Source: CADCWK01 sp035944555 (lineage in GTDB: Bacteria; Chloroflexota; Chloroflexia; Thermomicrobiales; UBA6265). Taken from it: 64,000 nucleotides of DNA. The position numbers and the translations under genes are program-made. Under the pieces are notes generated by a model that saw only the letters and a program-made list of their open reading frames with translations, did no database searches and was not told the origin of the DNA. Positions within the stretch are counted from its first letter, which is position 1. Every line of letters begins with the position of its first letter. Below are positions 33,888-42,734 of this stretch, piece by piece. The stretch covers positions 248,001 to 312,000 of the forward strand of contig DASZAY010000008.1 of assembly GCA_035944555.1 (NCBI GenBank), in the 5' to 3' direction.

Positions 33888-34595
33888 ATGGCCGCACGTC
33901 CCCATCCTGCACCCGAAGAAGACCGGCCCACCCCGCTGGAACTGGTCGCCAACGCGTCACCGGCCATCCGGAGCCTGCCGGAGGGCCGACGCCGGATCGT
34001 GTCCACGCTCAAGCGGCACGGAGAGATGGACGTCGAGGCTCTGGCGGCGGCGGTCCGGATGACGACGAGCGGCGTCCGGCAGCACATGATCCCCCTCGGT
34101 CGCGACGGGCTGGTGGCGCACCGGACGGAATCGGCCGGACCTGGGCGACCCCGGCACATCTACCGCCTGTCCGAGGCCGGCGACGCCCTGTTCCCCCGGC
34201 GCTACGCCGACCTCACCAACGAGCTGCTCGGCTACCTGGCCGACGAAGACCCTGAGATGCTCCAGCGCATCTTCGTCCGGAGAGGCGAGCGGCGATTGGC
34301 GGATGCCCGCTTGCGGACCGATGGGATGCCTTTCGACGAGCGTGTCCGGGAGGTCGCGGCGATCCTCGACGATGACGGCTACCTGGCCGACTGCGTCCGC
34401 GAGGACGACGGAACGTGGATCATCCGGGAGCACAATTGCGCCGTCCTGAACGTCGCGCTGAGGTTCGGCCACGCCTGCGGGACCGAGCTGTCGTTCCTGC
34501 GGGCGCTCCTGCCCGACGCCACGGTTGAGCGGGTGTCGCACCGGGTAGCTGGTCACCACGCCTGTGCCTACCGGGTCATCCCGGCCGGTTCCTGA
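33888..34595 (+). CDS. SufR/DeoR-like HTH regulator with Cys-rich C-terminus
   Basis: A 235-residue regulator. The N-terminal winged helix (GRRRIVSTLKRHGEMDVEALAAAVRMTTSGVRQHM) is of the COG2345 type. The C-terminal domain has Cys184, Cys197 and Cys226 in EHNCAVLNVA, GHACGTE and HHACAYR. Cys184-X12-Cys197 matches two of the iron-sulfur ligand spacings in SufR, but the next gap is 28 residues. An iron-sulfur or other redox sensor is plausible, not shown. It is divergent from the VOC-FMN reductase-DUF385 set, its likely target. Confidence 0.78.
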   Translation: MAARPHPAPEEDRPTPLELVANASPAIRSLPEGRRRIVSTLKRHGEMDVEALAAAVRMTTSGVRQHMIPLGRDGLVAHRTESAGPGRPRHIYRLSEAGDALFPRRYADLTNELLGYLADEDPEMLQRIFVRRGERRLADARLRTDGMPFDERVREVAAILDDDGYLADCVREDDGTWIIREHNCAVLNVALRFGHACGTELSFLRALLPDATVERVSHRVAGHHACAYRVIPAGS

Positions 34596-34923
34596 TCCAT
34601 CACCCGGTCGCCTGCCACGTGATGGATCGGTGACTCAGGCGAGTCGCAACTGATGGCGCTCGACGGCCGACGGGTTCGTCGTTGATCCCCACTGGTCGAA
34701 GATCTTGACCCGCCTTAGGACCGGCCCATAGGCCGCCGCTCCTTATGGCGGATTGCGGACGGCACCACGGCAATCCTGCTCCCACCGCTTCGATCGGGTC
34801 ACCAGACGCACAAATCAAGATGATGGACACGCTGCCCTGACCTCTGGAGCGGCAGTCGTCGTCCCCCGCTTGACGACGGAATACCCGCTCCGTATCATCC
34901 CGTCATTCACACATGAGCGCGAG
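34596..34923. other. Non-coding region before the IclR gene, 328 bases
   Basis: No gene is supported. The region is less GC-rich near its right end, where an IclR-gene promoter is expected. A pair of CCGCC/GGCGG half-sites around 34735-34750 could form a weak hairpin. Nothing else is recognised. Confidence 0.4.
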
Positions 34924-34939
34924 GTTCATATATATGAAC
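34924..34939. promoter_or_regulatory. Perfect 16-bp palindrome overlapping the IclR start codon
   Basis: GTTCATATATATGAAC is a perfect dyad at 34924-34939 that contains the ATG of the IclR-family gene (34934-34936). A protein bound here would block translation initiation sites or transcription, which suits autoregulation. Its AT-rich core contrasts with the surrounding DNA. Confidence 0.5.
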
Positions 34940-35743
34940 GGCACGCCATCTCCCCAGTCGTCGGTCAAATCCGCGGCGCGTAGTCTCGACCTGCTCGAGC
35001 TGTTTGCCGAGGCCCGGGATGATCTGTCGCTCAACGATGTCTGCCGGCAGACCGGCTGGCCCAAGAGCAGTGCCCTGCACCTGCTCCGGACGTTGCGCGA
35101 TCGGGACTATCTCGCTGACGGCGTCCAGGAACGCACCTACCGACTGGGGCCACGCGTGGCCCGGCTGGGTGGGGCGTATCTCCAGCGTGTCGACGTCGTC
35201 CGGGAAGGATTGCCGGTGATCAGGGACGTGTCGCGGCGCTGCGACGAGACCGTCCATCTCGCGGCCCTGCAGGGCCAGATGGTCCAGTATCTCGCCAAGG
35301 AAGAGGGATCCAGTCACATGCGGATGGTGTCGGCGATTGGCTCTACGCTCCCAGCCCATACGACTGGCGTCGGCAAAATGCTGCTCTCCGCGTTACCGGC
35401 CGACCAGCTCGAGCGGCTCTATCCGCCCGGAGAGCAATTGACCGGGCTGACGGAGACGACGATCACCGACCGTGACGCGTTGTTCGCAACCCTTCGGGAG
35501 ATCGCGAAGCGGGGCTACGCCCGCGATCACGGGGAGTCCACGATGGGACTGGAGTGCATCGCCGCTCCAATCCGTGACGCCTCCGGCGCGGTCGTCGCCG
35601 CCATCAGCGTCTCGGTCCCGCAACCCCGCTTCACCCCGGACCGTGAACCGTTCCTCCTGGCGACGATTCTCTCCGGCGCGGAAGCCCTTTCCACCCGGCT
35701 CGGATACGCCGCCTCCATCTCGACCACAGCGACAGTCGACTGA
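34934..35743 (+). CDS. IclR family transcriptional regulator
   Basis: A 269-residue regulator with an N-terminal winged helix (SAARSLDLLELFAEARDDLSLNDVCRQTGWPKSSALHLLRTL) and a GAF-like effector domain with the family ending VPQPRF. IclR proteins usually respond to a small carbon compound. The ATG at 34934 is preferred over 34913 because GAGG lies 9 bases upstream. It precedes the sugar ABC permeases by 85 bases on the same strand and is therefore the likely local regulator of the alpha-galactoside-type cluster. Confidence 0.92.
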   Translation: MNGTPSPQSSVKSAARSLDLLELFAEARDDLSLNDVCRQTGWPKSSALHLLRTLRDRDYLADGVQERTYRLGPRVARLGGAYLQRVDVVREGLPVIRDVSRRCDETVHLAALQGQMVQYLAKEEGSSHMRMVSAIGSTLPAHTTGVGKMLLSALPADQLERLYPPGEQLTGLTETTITDRDALFATLREIAKRGYARDHGESTMGLECIAAPIRDASGAVVAAISVSVPQPRFTPDREPFLLATILSGAEALSTRLGYAASISTTATVD

Positions 35744-35828
35744 TCCATCGTCGAGTCAGCGCGAGCCTTCCGGGCGATCACTCCCCGACAACGTCGGTCG
35801 CATCGGGTGCCAACCAGGGAAAGACAAG

Positions 35829-36785
35829 ATGGTCGCATCGAAGAACATCCCGGGCGCGGCTGGTCCGGGAGACAATCCGGTCCGGAAGAACAGGCTCAGT
35901 ATCCGCACCCGGGAGGCGATCGAGTGCTACCTGTTCATCCTCCCCGCGATCCTCGGTCTGCTCCTCTTCTACCTCGGCCCCATGATCGCGTCGTTCGTTC
36001 TAAGCCTGACGGACTACGACCTGCTCACGTCTCCTGAATTCATCGGCTTCGAGAACTACCGCGAATTGGTCGAGGACGAACTCTTCTGGCAGTCGCTCCG
36101 CGTCACGGCGATCTACTCGATCGTCAGCGTTCCGGTTGTCCTGGCGCTGGGCCTGTTCCTTGCCGTCCTGCTCAACCAGCACGTCCCCGGCACGACCTTC
36201 TTCCGGGCCGTGTTCTACCTGCCGACGATCATCTCCGGCGTCGCGGTCGCCATGCTCTGGCGCTGGATCTTCAATACCGACTACGGGATTCTCAACCTCC
36301 TCCTGGACAAGGTCGGAATCCGCGGACCCGGCTGGCTCACGGATGATCGCTTCGCCCTGACCTCGCTGATCATCACCTCGATCTGGACGTTCGGCGGCGC
36401 GATGCTGATCTTCCTCGCGGGGCTTCAGGGCATCCCGTCGGAGCTCTATGAGGCGGCCGAGCTGGACGGGGCCGGACGCTGGCGCCGGTTCTGGACTGTT
36501 ACCTTCCCGCTGCTCTCCAACGTGACGTTCTTCAACCTGGTCCTCGGCATCATCGGCGCCCTTCAGGTCTTCACCGAGGCGTTCGTCCTCACCAACGGCG
36601 GCCCGAACAACGCCACCCTGCTGCTGCCGGTCTATCTCTACCGCAATGCCTTCAGCTACCTCGAGATGGGCTACGCATCCGCCATCGCCTGGGTGATGTT
36701 CCTGATCGTGTTCATCCTGACGCTGATCGTCTTCCGCTCGGCTCCGCTCTGGGTGCATTACCAGTCCGAAGGGGACGACCGATGA
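35829..36785 (+). CDS. Carbohydrate ABC transporter permease (MalF/UgpA type)
   Basis: A 318-residue inner-membrane permease with about six helices and the EAA loop ELYEAAELDGAGRWRRFWTVTFPLL, which contacts an ATPase. The sequence SLTDYDLLTSPEFIGFENY near the N-terminus is typical of MalF-like CUT1 permeases. The ATG at 35829 has AGGGAAAG upstream; the long open frame before it overlaps the IclR gene. It overlaps the next permease by 4 bases (ATGA), as is usual for heterodimeric pairs. Confidence 0.94.
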   Translation: MVASKNIPGAAGPGDNPVRKNRLSIRTREAIECYLFILPAILGLLLFYLGPMIASFVLSLTDYDLLTSPEFIGFENYRELVEDELFWQSLRVTAIYSIVSVPVVLALGLFLAVLLNQHVPGTTFFRAVFYLPTIISGVAVAMLWRWIFNTDYGILNLLLDKVGIRGPGWLTDDRFALTSLIITSIWTFGGAMLIFLAGLQGIPSELYEAAELDGAGRWRRFWTVTFPLLSNVTFFNLVLGIIGALQVFTEAFVLTNGGPNNATLLLPVYLYRNAFSYLEMGYASAIAWVMFLIVFILTLIVFRSAPLWVHYQSEGDDR

Positions 36786-37690
36786 CCGGTATCGACACGA
36801 CACAGCTCACGCCGGAGCGCGTGACGCGCCCACGGGTCAGCCGCTGGCGAACCCGTGCCTCTGGCGATGCGCGGGCGCGGGCGGTCGCCCTGATCCTGCT
36901 CATCGTCGGCGCCGTGATCATCATGGTGCCGTTCTTCTGGATGCTCTCCACCGCGCTCAAGGACCCGAGCCAGGTCTACGCCTATCCCCCGGTCTGGATT
37001 CCGGACCCCATCCGGCCACAGAACTTCCGTGACGCCGCCGAGCTGGTTCCGATCTGGGTGTTCGCCCGGAACAGCGCGACCATCATCTTCTTCGTGATGA
37101 TCGGCACCCTGCTGTCGTGCTCGCTGGCCGCCTACGGGTTCGCGCGACTTCGCGCCCCCGGCCGCAACGTGATCTTCATGGTGTTGCTCGCGACGCTGAT
37201 GCTGCCCTCGACCGTGACACTGGTCCCGACCTACATCGGGTTCAACAGCCTGGGATGGGTCAATACCTTCTTGCCACTCACCGTCCCCGCCTTCTTCGGC
37301 AGCCCCTTCTATATCTTCCTGCTCCGCCAGTTCTACCTGACCATCCCCCGGGATCTGGAAGAATCGGCCCGGCTCGACGGCGCGTCATCCTTCCGCATCT
37401 GGTGGAACATCATCCTGCCGCTGTCCAAGCCGCCGCTCGCCACGGTCGCCGTGTTCACCTTCTTCGCCACCTACAACGATTTCTTCGGACCGCTCATCTA
37501 TCTCAATGATCGCGACAAGCAGACGGTCGCTGTCGCGCTCTCCTACTTCACCGGTTCCCCGGACGTCGGGCCACAGATGCAGCTGCTGATGGCGATGGCG
37601 ACGCTTGCCATCGTGCCCTCGCTGCTGATGTTCCTGTTCGCCCAGCGGTATTTCGTCCAGAGCATCGTTACGTCAGGGATCAAGGGATGA
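36782..37690 (+). CDS. Carbohydrate ABC transporter permease (MalG/UgpE type)
   Basis: A 302-residue partner permease with six predicted helices. The EAA loop is ADLEESARLDGASSF-like (sequence DLEESARLDGASSFRIWWNI) and the ending FAQRYFVQSIVTSGIKG is characteristic of MalG-like CUT1 permeases. It forms the pore with the upstream permease. The substrate is inferred from context: the solute-binding protein and a GH36 alpha-galactosidase follow. Confidence 0.94.
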   Translation: MTGIDTTQLTPERVTRPRVSRWRTRASGDARARAVALILLIVGAVIIMVPFFWMLSTALKDPSQVYAYPPVWIPDPIRPQNFRDAAELVPIWVFARNSATIIFFVMIGTLLSCSLAAYGFARLRAPGRNVIFMVLLATLMLPSTVTLVPTYIGFNSLGWVNTFLPLTVPAFFGSPFYIFLLRQFYLTIPRDLEESARLDGASSFRIWWNIILPLSKPPLATVAVFTFFATYNDFFGPLIYLNDRDKQTVAVALSYFTGSPDVGPQMQLLMAMATLAIVPSLLMFLFAQRYFVQSIVTSGIKG

Positions 37691-37808
37691 GCCCTCGATC
37701 CCGAGGAGGTGGACCCGACTGAACCCACCGATCTCCGGTCGCCCCGTTGCCCGGATCTTGCCCGGTCCGGTCCCGTTCTCCGGGCGCGTACACCCCGCCC
37801 GGCCAGTG

Positions 37809-37826
37809 GCGAACCACGTGGTTCGC
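37809..37826. promoter_or_regulatory. Perfect 18-bp palindrome upstream of the sugar-binding protein
   Basis: GCGAACCACGTGGTTCGC is a perfect dyad at 37809-37826, in the 165-base spacer before the solute-binding protein gene. Its core matches CGAACCA-N4-GTTCG, the same motif as the two operators at the TetR/SDR pair (62661-62706). It may bind the IclR regulator, a TetR-family protein or another dimer. Confidence 0.5.
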
Positions 37827-37855
37827 ACCCGTGATGTTCTCGAGGAGGAGTCCCG

Positions 37856-39169
37856 ATGTCCCGGATCATTACCCCCGCCCTGTCGCGACGCTCGCTGATC
37901 CGCACCGCTGCCGCCGGAGCCGCCGGGGCAACCGCCCTCGCCGTCGCCCCGCGCCAGGCGCCCGCCTTCCACCGCCGCCAGGAGCAGACCGTCCGGGCGC
38001 TGATGTGGAACAACTCCCCCGGCATCGACGCCAACTTCCAGAAGCGGGTCGAGGCATTCCAGGCAACCAACCCGGATATCAGGCTGAACCTCGAATTCCT
38101 GCCGTGGGATCAGCTCTGGCAGAAGGTCCAGCTGGCCTACGCGTCCGGGGACCCGTACGACACCTACTTTTGGGATCTCCAGGCCTACGGTCATTTCAAG
38201 GCCGGGCTGCTGGCGAATCTCCAACCTTATCTGGACGCTGCCGGGCTGTTCGACCCGGCCCAGTACGGCACCACGATGATGGAAGCCTGGAAACTGGACG
38301 GGCAGAACTATTACGCCATCCCCGAGAACTTTCAGACGATGGCGCTCTTCTACAACAAGACCCTGTTCGACGAGGCTGGCATGGCGGTGCCGGACGACAC
38401 CTGGACCTGGCAGCAGACGGTCGAGGCTGCGGCTGCCCTGACCAAGAAGGACGGCGATCGCGTCCAGCAGTGGGGCATGGCCATCGGAGGTCTGTTCGCC
38501 TGGTGGGGGCTCCAGACCCTGTCCTGGGCCCAGGGAGATGCGTTCGTCGACCAGACGGTCGAGCCGACCCGGTTCCAGTTCAGCAACCCGGCCAACATCG
38601 AAGCGATGCGCTTCGCCCAGAACATCATCACCAGCGGCATCGGGCCGAGTCCGGCCGTTGCTGCGCAGAGTGCCGACACCTCCGGGTTCTCCTCCGGTCG
38701 CGTCGCGCTGATCCCGGATGGTTCGTGGACGATCTCGTCCTACGCGGACCTGCCGTTCGAGTGGGGGATGACCGCCGTCCCGAAGTGGAACGACACCCGC
38801 GCCACGATGTACACGATGGGCGGCTGGGTCGTAGCCGAGCAGTCCAAGGTCAAGGATGCCGCGGCTCGCTGGGCCATCTGGTGCGCCACGGAGTTCCAGC
38901 AGACCATGGCTGCCGAGCACGACTGGATCCCGGTCCAGAACGCTGCCCGGACCAGCGAAGCCGGCCTGGCCGGCATGCCTGCCGGGTACGGATCCATGCT
39001 TGATTCGCTGGCCGAGGCCCGCTTCGGCGACTTCTACACCGACAACACCACCCAGATCCTCGCCGAGGTGATCGGCCCCAACCTCGAGCGGCTCTACAAC
39101 GGCGAGCAGACGCCGGAGGAGACGGCCGCCGCGATGGACGAGGAAGGCAACGAACTCCTCGCCGAGTAA
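37856..39169 (+). CDS. ABC transporter sugar-binding protein, Tat-type signal
   Basis: An extracellular solute-binding protein of the MalE-like family, 437 residues. The N-terminus is MSRIITPALSRRSLIRTAAAG, a twin-Arg signal (SRRSLI) followed by a hydrophobic segment; no lipobox Cys is seen, so anchoring is not by the usual lipoprotein route. Family blocks are VEAFQATNPDIRLNLEFLPWDQL and the hinge region MALFYNKTLFDEAGM. It delivers a sugar to the two upstream permeases. A strong hairpin follows its stop. Confidence 0.92.
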   Translation: MSRIITPALSRRSLIRTAAAGAAGATALAVAPRQAPAFHRRQEQTVRALMWNNSPGIDANFQKRVEAFQATNPDIRLNLEFLPWDQLWQKVQLAYASGDPYDTYFWDLQAYGHFKAGLLANLQPYLDAAGLFDPAQYGTTMMEAWKLDGQNYYAIPENFQTMALFYNKTLFDEAGMAVPDDTWTWQQTVEAAAALTKKDGDRVQQWGMAIGGLFAWWGLQTLSWAQGDAFVDQTVEPTRFQFSNPANIEAMRFAQNIITSGIGPSPAVAAQSADTSGFSSGRVALIPDGSWTISSYADLPFEWGMTAVPKWNDTRATMYTMGGWVVAEQSKVKDAAARWAIWCATEFQQTMAAEHDWIPVQNAARTSEAGLAGMPAGYGSMLDSLAEARFGDFYTDNTTQILAEVIGPNLERLYNGEQTPEETAAAMDEEGNELLAE

Positions 39170-39189
39170 TCTCGTGTCGACGAGTTGAG

Positions 39190-39227
39190 GGCCGGGGACC
39201 ACGCGAACCAACGTGTGGTCCCCGGCC
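39190..39227 (+). terminator. Strong 13-bp hairpin after the sugar-binding protein gene
   Basis: GGCCGGGGACCAC at 39190-39202 pairs perfectly with GTGGTCCCCGGCC at 39215-39227, leaving a 12-base loop; TTCCTT follows. It can act as a terminator or as an mRNA 3' stabiliser that gives the binding protein more transcript than the GH36 gene downstream. The U-tract is weak, so partial read-through is likely. Confidence 0.75.
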
Positions 39228-39317
39228 TTCCTTGCGCTACACGATCTCCACCCGGCCCGGGTCGTCCCCTCGCGCCGACCATCCCGGCAGCTCCTGTCGT
39301 CCACCAAGGAGGTTCCC

Positions 39318-41426
39318 TTGTCCGACCCGGCCCCGTCCGTCTCCACATCCTGGACCGTCGCATCGGACGCGATGTCCGTCGCACTCGGCTGGTCGCTCGC
39401 TGGCCTTCACCTCGTTGAGATCGCCATGCCGGATGGAACCCGCTGGAGTGGCGCCCCAGCCACCCCGATCTTCTCCACGACGTGGGCCGACGGAGCGAGC
39501 GAGGACGACCCGCTCCCGCCGGAGGTCGAGACCAGGACAGCGCCCGACGGGACCCACCGCCTCGTGGCACGGCTGCGGATGGGCGAGCAGACGACCTCGT
39601 TCCACCTCCGCCTGCGCGACGGCCTGCCCGTTGCCGAAGCCTGGCTCGACATCGAGGCGTCGACGCCACGCCAGCTGACGGAGGCGGTCCCGCTGGTCGT
39701 CGCGATCCAGAGTGGGCAGGAGCCGGCCGTTGCCGTGATCGAGGGGATCCAGGGCCAGGGCGGTGGTCACCCGGTGGGCGGCCCATACCGGACCTTTGCC
39801 CTGTCCGAGGGCGATCTGCTGGGAACCGCTCCGGGCGAGTCGGGACGGCGATCGACGTGGGACGGCACGCCGTGGTTCGCGCTCCCCTCCTCCAGCGCCC
39901 ACGGAACTGACGGCGGCCTGTTCGGTGGCCTGATCACGTCAGCCTCCTGGGAACGTCGCGCGAGCTGGGATCCTGCCGCAGGGATGGCGACCGTGGCGCT
40001 GGTCCCGACCCGGGGAGCCCCGACGATTGCCCCGGGTCAGACATGGACGTCGCCCGTGGCATTTCTCGGGTGCTATCGCGGCGACCTCGACGAGGCGGCG
40101 GCGATCCAGCACCGGTTCCACCGCGAGGTGCTTGCTCCGCCCCTGATCATGGACTTCCCGTGGGTCCAGTACAACACCTGGTACTCGTATGTCTGCGATC
40201 TGCAGCAGGAACGCCTGCTCCAGGAAGCGGAGATCGCCGCTTCCCTGGGAACGGAGATCTTCTATCTCGACGCTGGCTGGTGGATCACGAGCCCATCGGT
40301 CACGCAGGACCGGTTCACGACGGGCCTCGGCATCTGGCGGGAGAGCCGGGACAAGTTCCCGGATGGGCTCGTGGCCTTCAGCGACCGGATCCGTGCGCTC
40401 GGGATGCATTTCGGGATCTGGGTCGAGCCGGAGCGGGTCGACCTGCGGCGTCAGGACCTGGCTTCCTGGCAGACCGACTGGCTGGTCCGCGCTGACGGTC
40501 GATACGTCCGGGCTGACTGGCCCGCCGATACCGACTCGGCCTGGATCTGCTTCGGTGATCCGCGGGCGCGGGACTGGGCGTTCGGGTGGATCAGCGAGCT
40601 GATCGAGACGACCGGGACACGCTGGCTGAAGTGGGACAGCAACTACTGGGGGATCTGCAACCACGATGGCCATGACCACGACCCTGGGGATGGTGAGTCA
40701 GCACAGGTAGCGGGGGTGCATGAGGTGATGCGCCGTCTCATCGCCCGGTTCCCCGGCCTCGTGATCGAGAACTGCGCCGGCGGCGGGACCCGGATGGACT
40801 TCGGGATGGCGGCCGTCAGTCACGCCACCTGGGTCAACGACGCGACCAGCCCGGGACACCGGGTCCGGTTCCAGCACGCCGGCGCCGCATACCTCTACCC
40901 GCCCGCCGTCCTCAACAGCTGGCTGATCGACTCCGTCTTCGAGCACACCGCCGGGTACGATCAGTCGGACGACGTGCTCCGGGCAATGCTCCGGAGCCGG
41001 ATGCTCGGGGCGTTCGGCCTGTCCTGCCGGCTGGTGGACTGGACAGACGCCACGCGCCGGATCGCGGCGGATGAGATCGCCCGGTACAAGGCGACCCGCC
41101 AGCACCTCGTTGATGGTCGGTTCGCCCACCTTACCCCGCAGCCCGAAATCGACACCCGGACGATGGGGACGCCCGACGATTGGGACGCGTACCAGACGCT
41201 TTCAGCCGACGGCGGCACAGCCACCATCCTCGCCTTCCGCAACGCCTCGGCCGCCGACACGCTGACCATCTACCCGAAATGGCTGGATCCGTCCGCGACA
41301 TGGCGGGTGGAACCTGAGCGCGATGCTGCCTACGAACGATCCGGGGCCGACCTGTCGCGGAACGGGATCCGGATCGCCATGCGGCCGCTGATCTCCGAGC
41401 GGATCTTGCTGACCCTGCTCGACTGA
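39318..41426 (+). CDS. Alpha-galactosidase (GH36 family)
   Basis: A GH36 retaining glycosidase of 702 residues that would release galactose from melibiose, raffinose-type or related alpha-galactosides. The catalytic residues fall as expected: nucleophile Asp440 in WLKWDSNYWG and acid/base Asp494 in CAGGGTRMDFG, 54 apart. An N-terminal beta-supersandwich of ~300 residues precedes the barrel. The start is TTG at 39318 with AAGGAGG five bases upstream, a strong site; the first ATG lies inside the domain. No signal peptide is apparent, so the enzyme is probably cytoplasmic. Confidence 0.93.
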   Translation: MSDPAPSVSTSWTVASDAMSVALGWSLAGLHLVEIAMPDGTRWSGAPATPIFSTTWADGASEDDPLPPEVETRTAPDGTHRLVARLRMGEQTTSFHLRLRDGLPVAEAWLDIEASTPRQLTEAVPLVVAIQSGQEPAVAVIEGIQGQGGGHPVGGPYRTFALSEGDLLGTAPGESGRRSTWDGTPWFALPSSSAHGTDGGLFGGLITSASWERRASWDPAAGMATVALVPTRGAPTIAPGQTWTSPVAFLGCYRGDLDEAAAIQHRFHREVLAPPLIMDFPWVQYNTWYSYVCDLQQERLLQEAEIAASLGTEIFYLDAGWWITSPSVTQDRFTTGLGIWRESRDKFPDGLVAFSDRIRALGMHFGIWVEPERVDLRRQDLASWQTDWLVRADGRYVRADWPADTDSAWICFGDPRARDWAFGWISELIETTGTRWLKWDSNYWGICNHDGHDHDPGDGESAQVAGVHEVMRRLIARFPGLVIENCAGGGTRMDFGMAAVSHATWVNDATSPGHRVRFQHAGAAYLYPPAVLNSWLIDSVFEHTAGYDQSDDVLRAMLRSRMLGAFGLSCRLVDWTDATRRIAADEIARYKATRQHLVDGRFAHLTPQPEIDTRTMGTPDDWDAYQTLSADGGTATILAFRNASAADTLTIYPKWLDPSATWRVEPERDAAYERSGADLSRNGIRIAMRPLISERILLTLLD

Positions 41427-41433
41427 GTACGGG

Positions 41434-41468
41434 CGCCCGCGGAACCGGCGAAGCCATGTCCGCGGGCG
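41434..41468. terminator. Bidirectional hairpin between convergent genes
   Basis: CGCCCGCGGA at 41434-41443 pairs perfectly with TCCGCGGGCG at 41459-41468 around a 15-base loop. It lies between the stops of the GH36 gene and the convergent enolase-superfamily gene. There is no T-tract on either side, but the position fits a shared terminator. Confidence 0.6.
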
Positions 41469-41477
41469 AACCGTCGC

Positions 41478-42662
41478 TCAGTCGACCAGATCCGGTGTCC
41501 GGTACAGCACCCGGCCACCAGCGGTGATCTCGGTGTCCACGAGGTACGCCCGCGCGGCGACCACATTCACATCGATACCCAGGCCGGGTCGCTCCGATAG
41601 CCGGATCATGCCGTCGGTGCCCGGGAGGATATGGTCTCGGGTGATCGCGGTCGCGAGGGATTTTGGCTCGACCGGATATTCACAGACGCTCCCGACCTCC
41701 GAGTCGGCGAACGGCTGCAATGACGCGGAAAGCGCCAAGTGTGACGTGAAGGTGTGGTTGACGTAGGGCACGCCACGCGTCGCTGCGTACTCCGCCACCC
41801 GCCGCGCGGACGTGATCCCGCCGATCCGGCCCGCGTCGACCTGGATGAACCCCAGCCCCGCGTGATCGATCATCGTCCGCGCCGCATAGGGGTCGTGGCA
41901 GCCCTCGCCGCCGGCGAGACGCACGGAGCCCGACTGCCGCCCGAGGTCGCGGTAGCTGTCCAGTGCGCCGGCGACGAACGGCTCCTCGAGCCAGGTCACG
42001 TCAGCTGCCTGGAGACTGGGCAACCGGGCGACCGCGGCTGACACGTCGTCACCCCAGACCGTTCCGGCGTCGACCAGCAGGATCCCGTCCGGCCCGAGTC
42101 CCGCGCGCGCCGCCGCGACCTGGTCTGCGTCGGCCTCGACCGACCCGCGGCCGTAGGGTCCCCAGCCGACCTTGACCGCGCGGTACCCGGCACTGTGCGA
42201 CGCCCGGCACTTGGCGAAGGTCTCGTCCGGGGTATCGCCGAACAGCTGGGAGGCGTACGGCAATCGGGGCTCAGGCGCAGACACCCCGAGCAACTGCCAG
42301 ACCGGAGCTGACAGGCTCTTGCCCAGCGTGTCCCAGAGCGCGATGTCGATCCCGGACAGGGTGTGGTCAGACTGGAGCAGGTCCAGGCTGTTCTCGCGGA
42401 CGAGCCGCGTGATCCGGTGGATATCCTCGATGTTGTCGAGTGGCTGCCCGAGGACCGAGTCGCGGACCGGCTTGCAGGCACTGTGAGACATCGGCGTCAC
42501 GAGCGCCGCGATGGTCGGGAGTGGCGACGCCTCACACTCACCCCACCCGACATGCTCTCCGGCCTGGACCCGGACCAGTGTCAGGTCCTGGCTCCCATCG
42601 CCGATATCCAGGATCTCGGGCATCGCCAGGTAGAAGATGTCGACCGACTCAATCCGGGCCAT
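41478..42662 (-). CDS. Mandelate racemase/muconate lactonizing enzyme family (enolase superfamily)
   Basis: A 394-residue enolase-superfamily protein. The metal ligands are visible: Asp in LLVDAGTVWG, Glu in VTWLEEPFV, Glu in RLAGGEGC. A Lys in AVKVGWG and His in VNHTFTSHL are the likely general acid/base residues, as in sugar-acid dehydratases and mandelate racemase. The substrate is unresolved; convergence with the alpha-galactosidase cluster suggests a sugar acid such as galactonate. The ATG at 42662 has GAGG 5 bases upstream; an in-frame start lies five codons earlier. Confidence 0.88.
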   Translation of the reverse strand: MARIESVDIFYLAMPEILDIGDGSQDLTLVRVQAGEHVGWGECEASPLPTIAALVTPMSHSACKPVRDSVLGQPLDNIEDIHRITRLVRENSLDLLQSDHTLSGIDIALWDTLGKSLSAPVWQLLGVSAPEPRLPYASQLFGDTPDETFAKCRASHSAGYRAVKVGWGPYGRGSVEADADQVAAARAGLGPDGILLVDAGTVWGDDVSAAVARLPSLQAADVTWLEEPFVAGALDSYRDLGRQSGSVRLAGGEGCHDPYAARTMIDHAGLGFIQVDAGRIGGITSARRVAEYAATRGVPYVNHTFTSHLALSASLQPFADSEVGSVCEYPVEPKSLATAITRDHILPGTDGMIRLSERPGLGIDVNVVAARAYLVDTEITAGGRVLYRTPDLVD

Positions 42663-42734
42663 GACTACCTCTGACATCCGTGCTCGGGAGTAGTCCGACG
42701 CGACCTCGCGGCGGCGGCGGCGCGAGCCGAGTGC

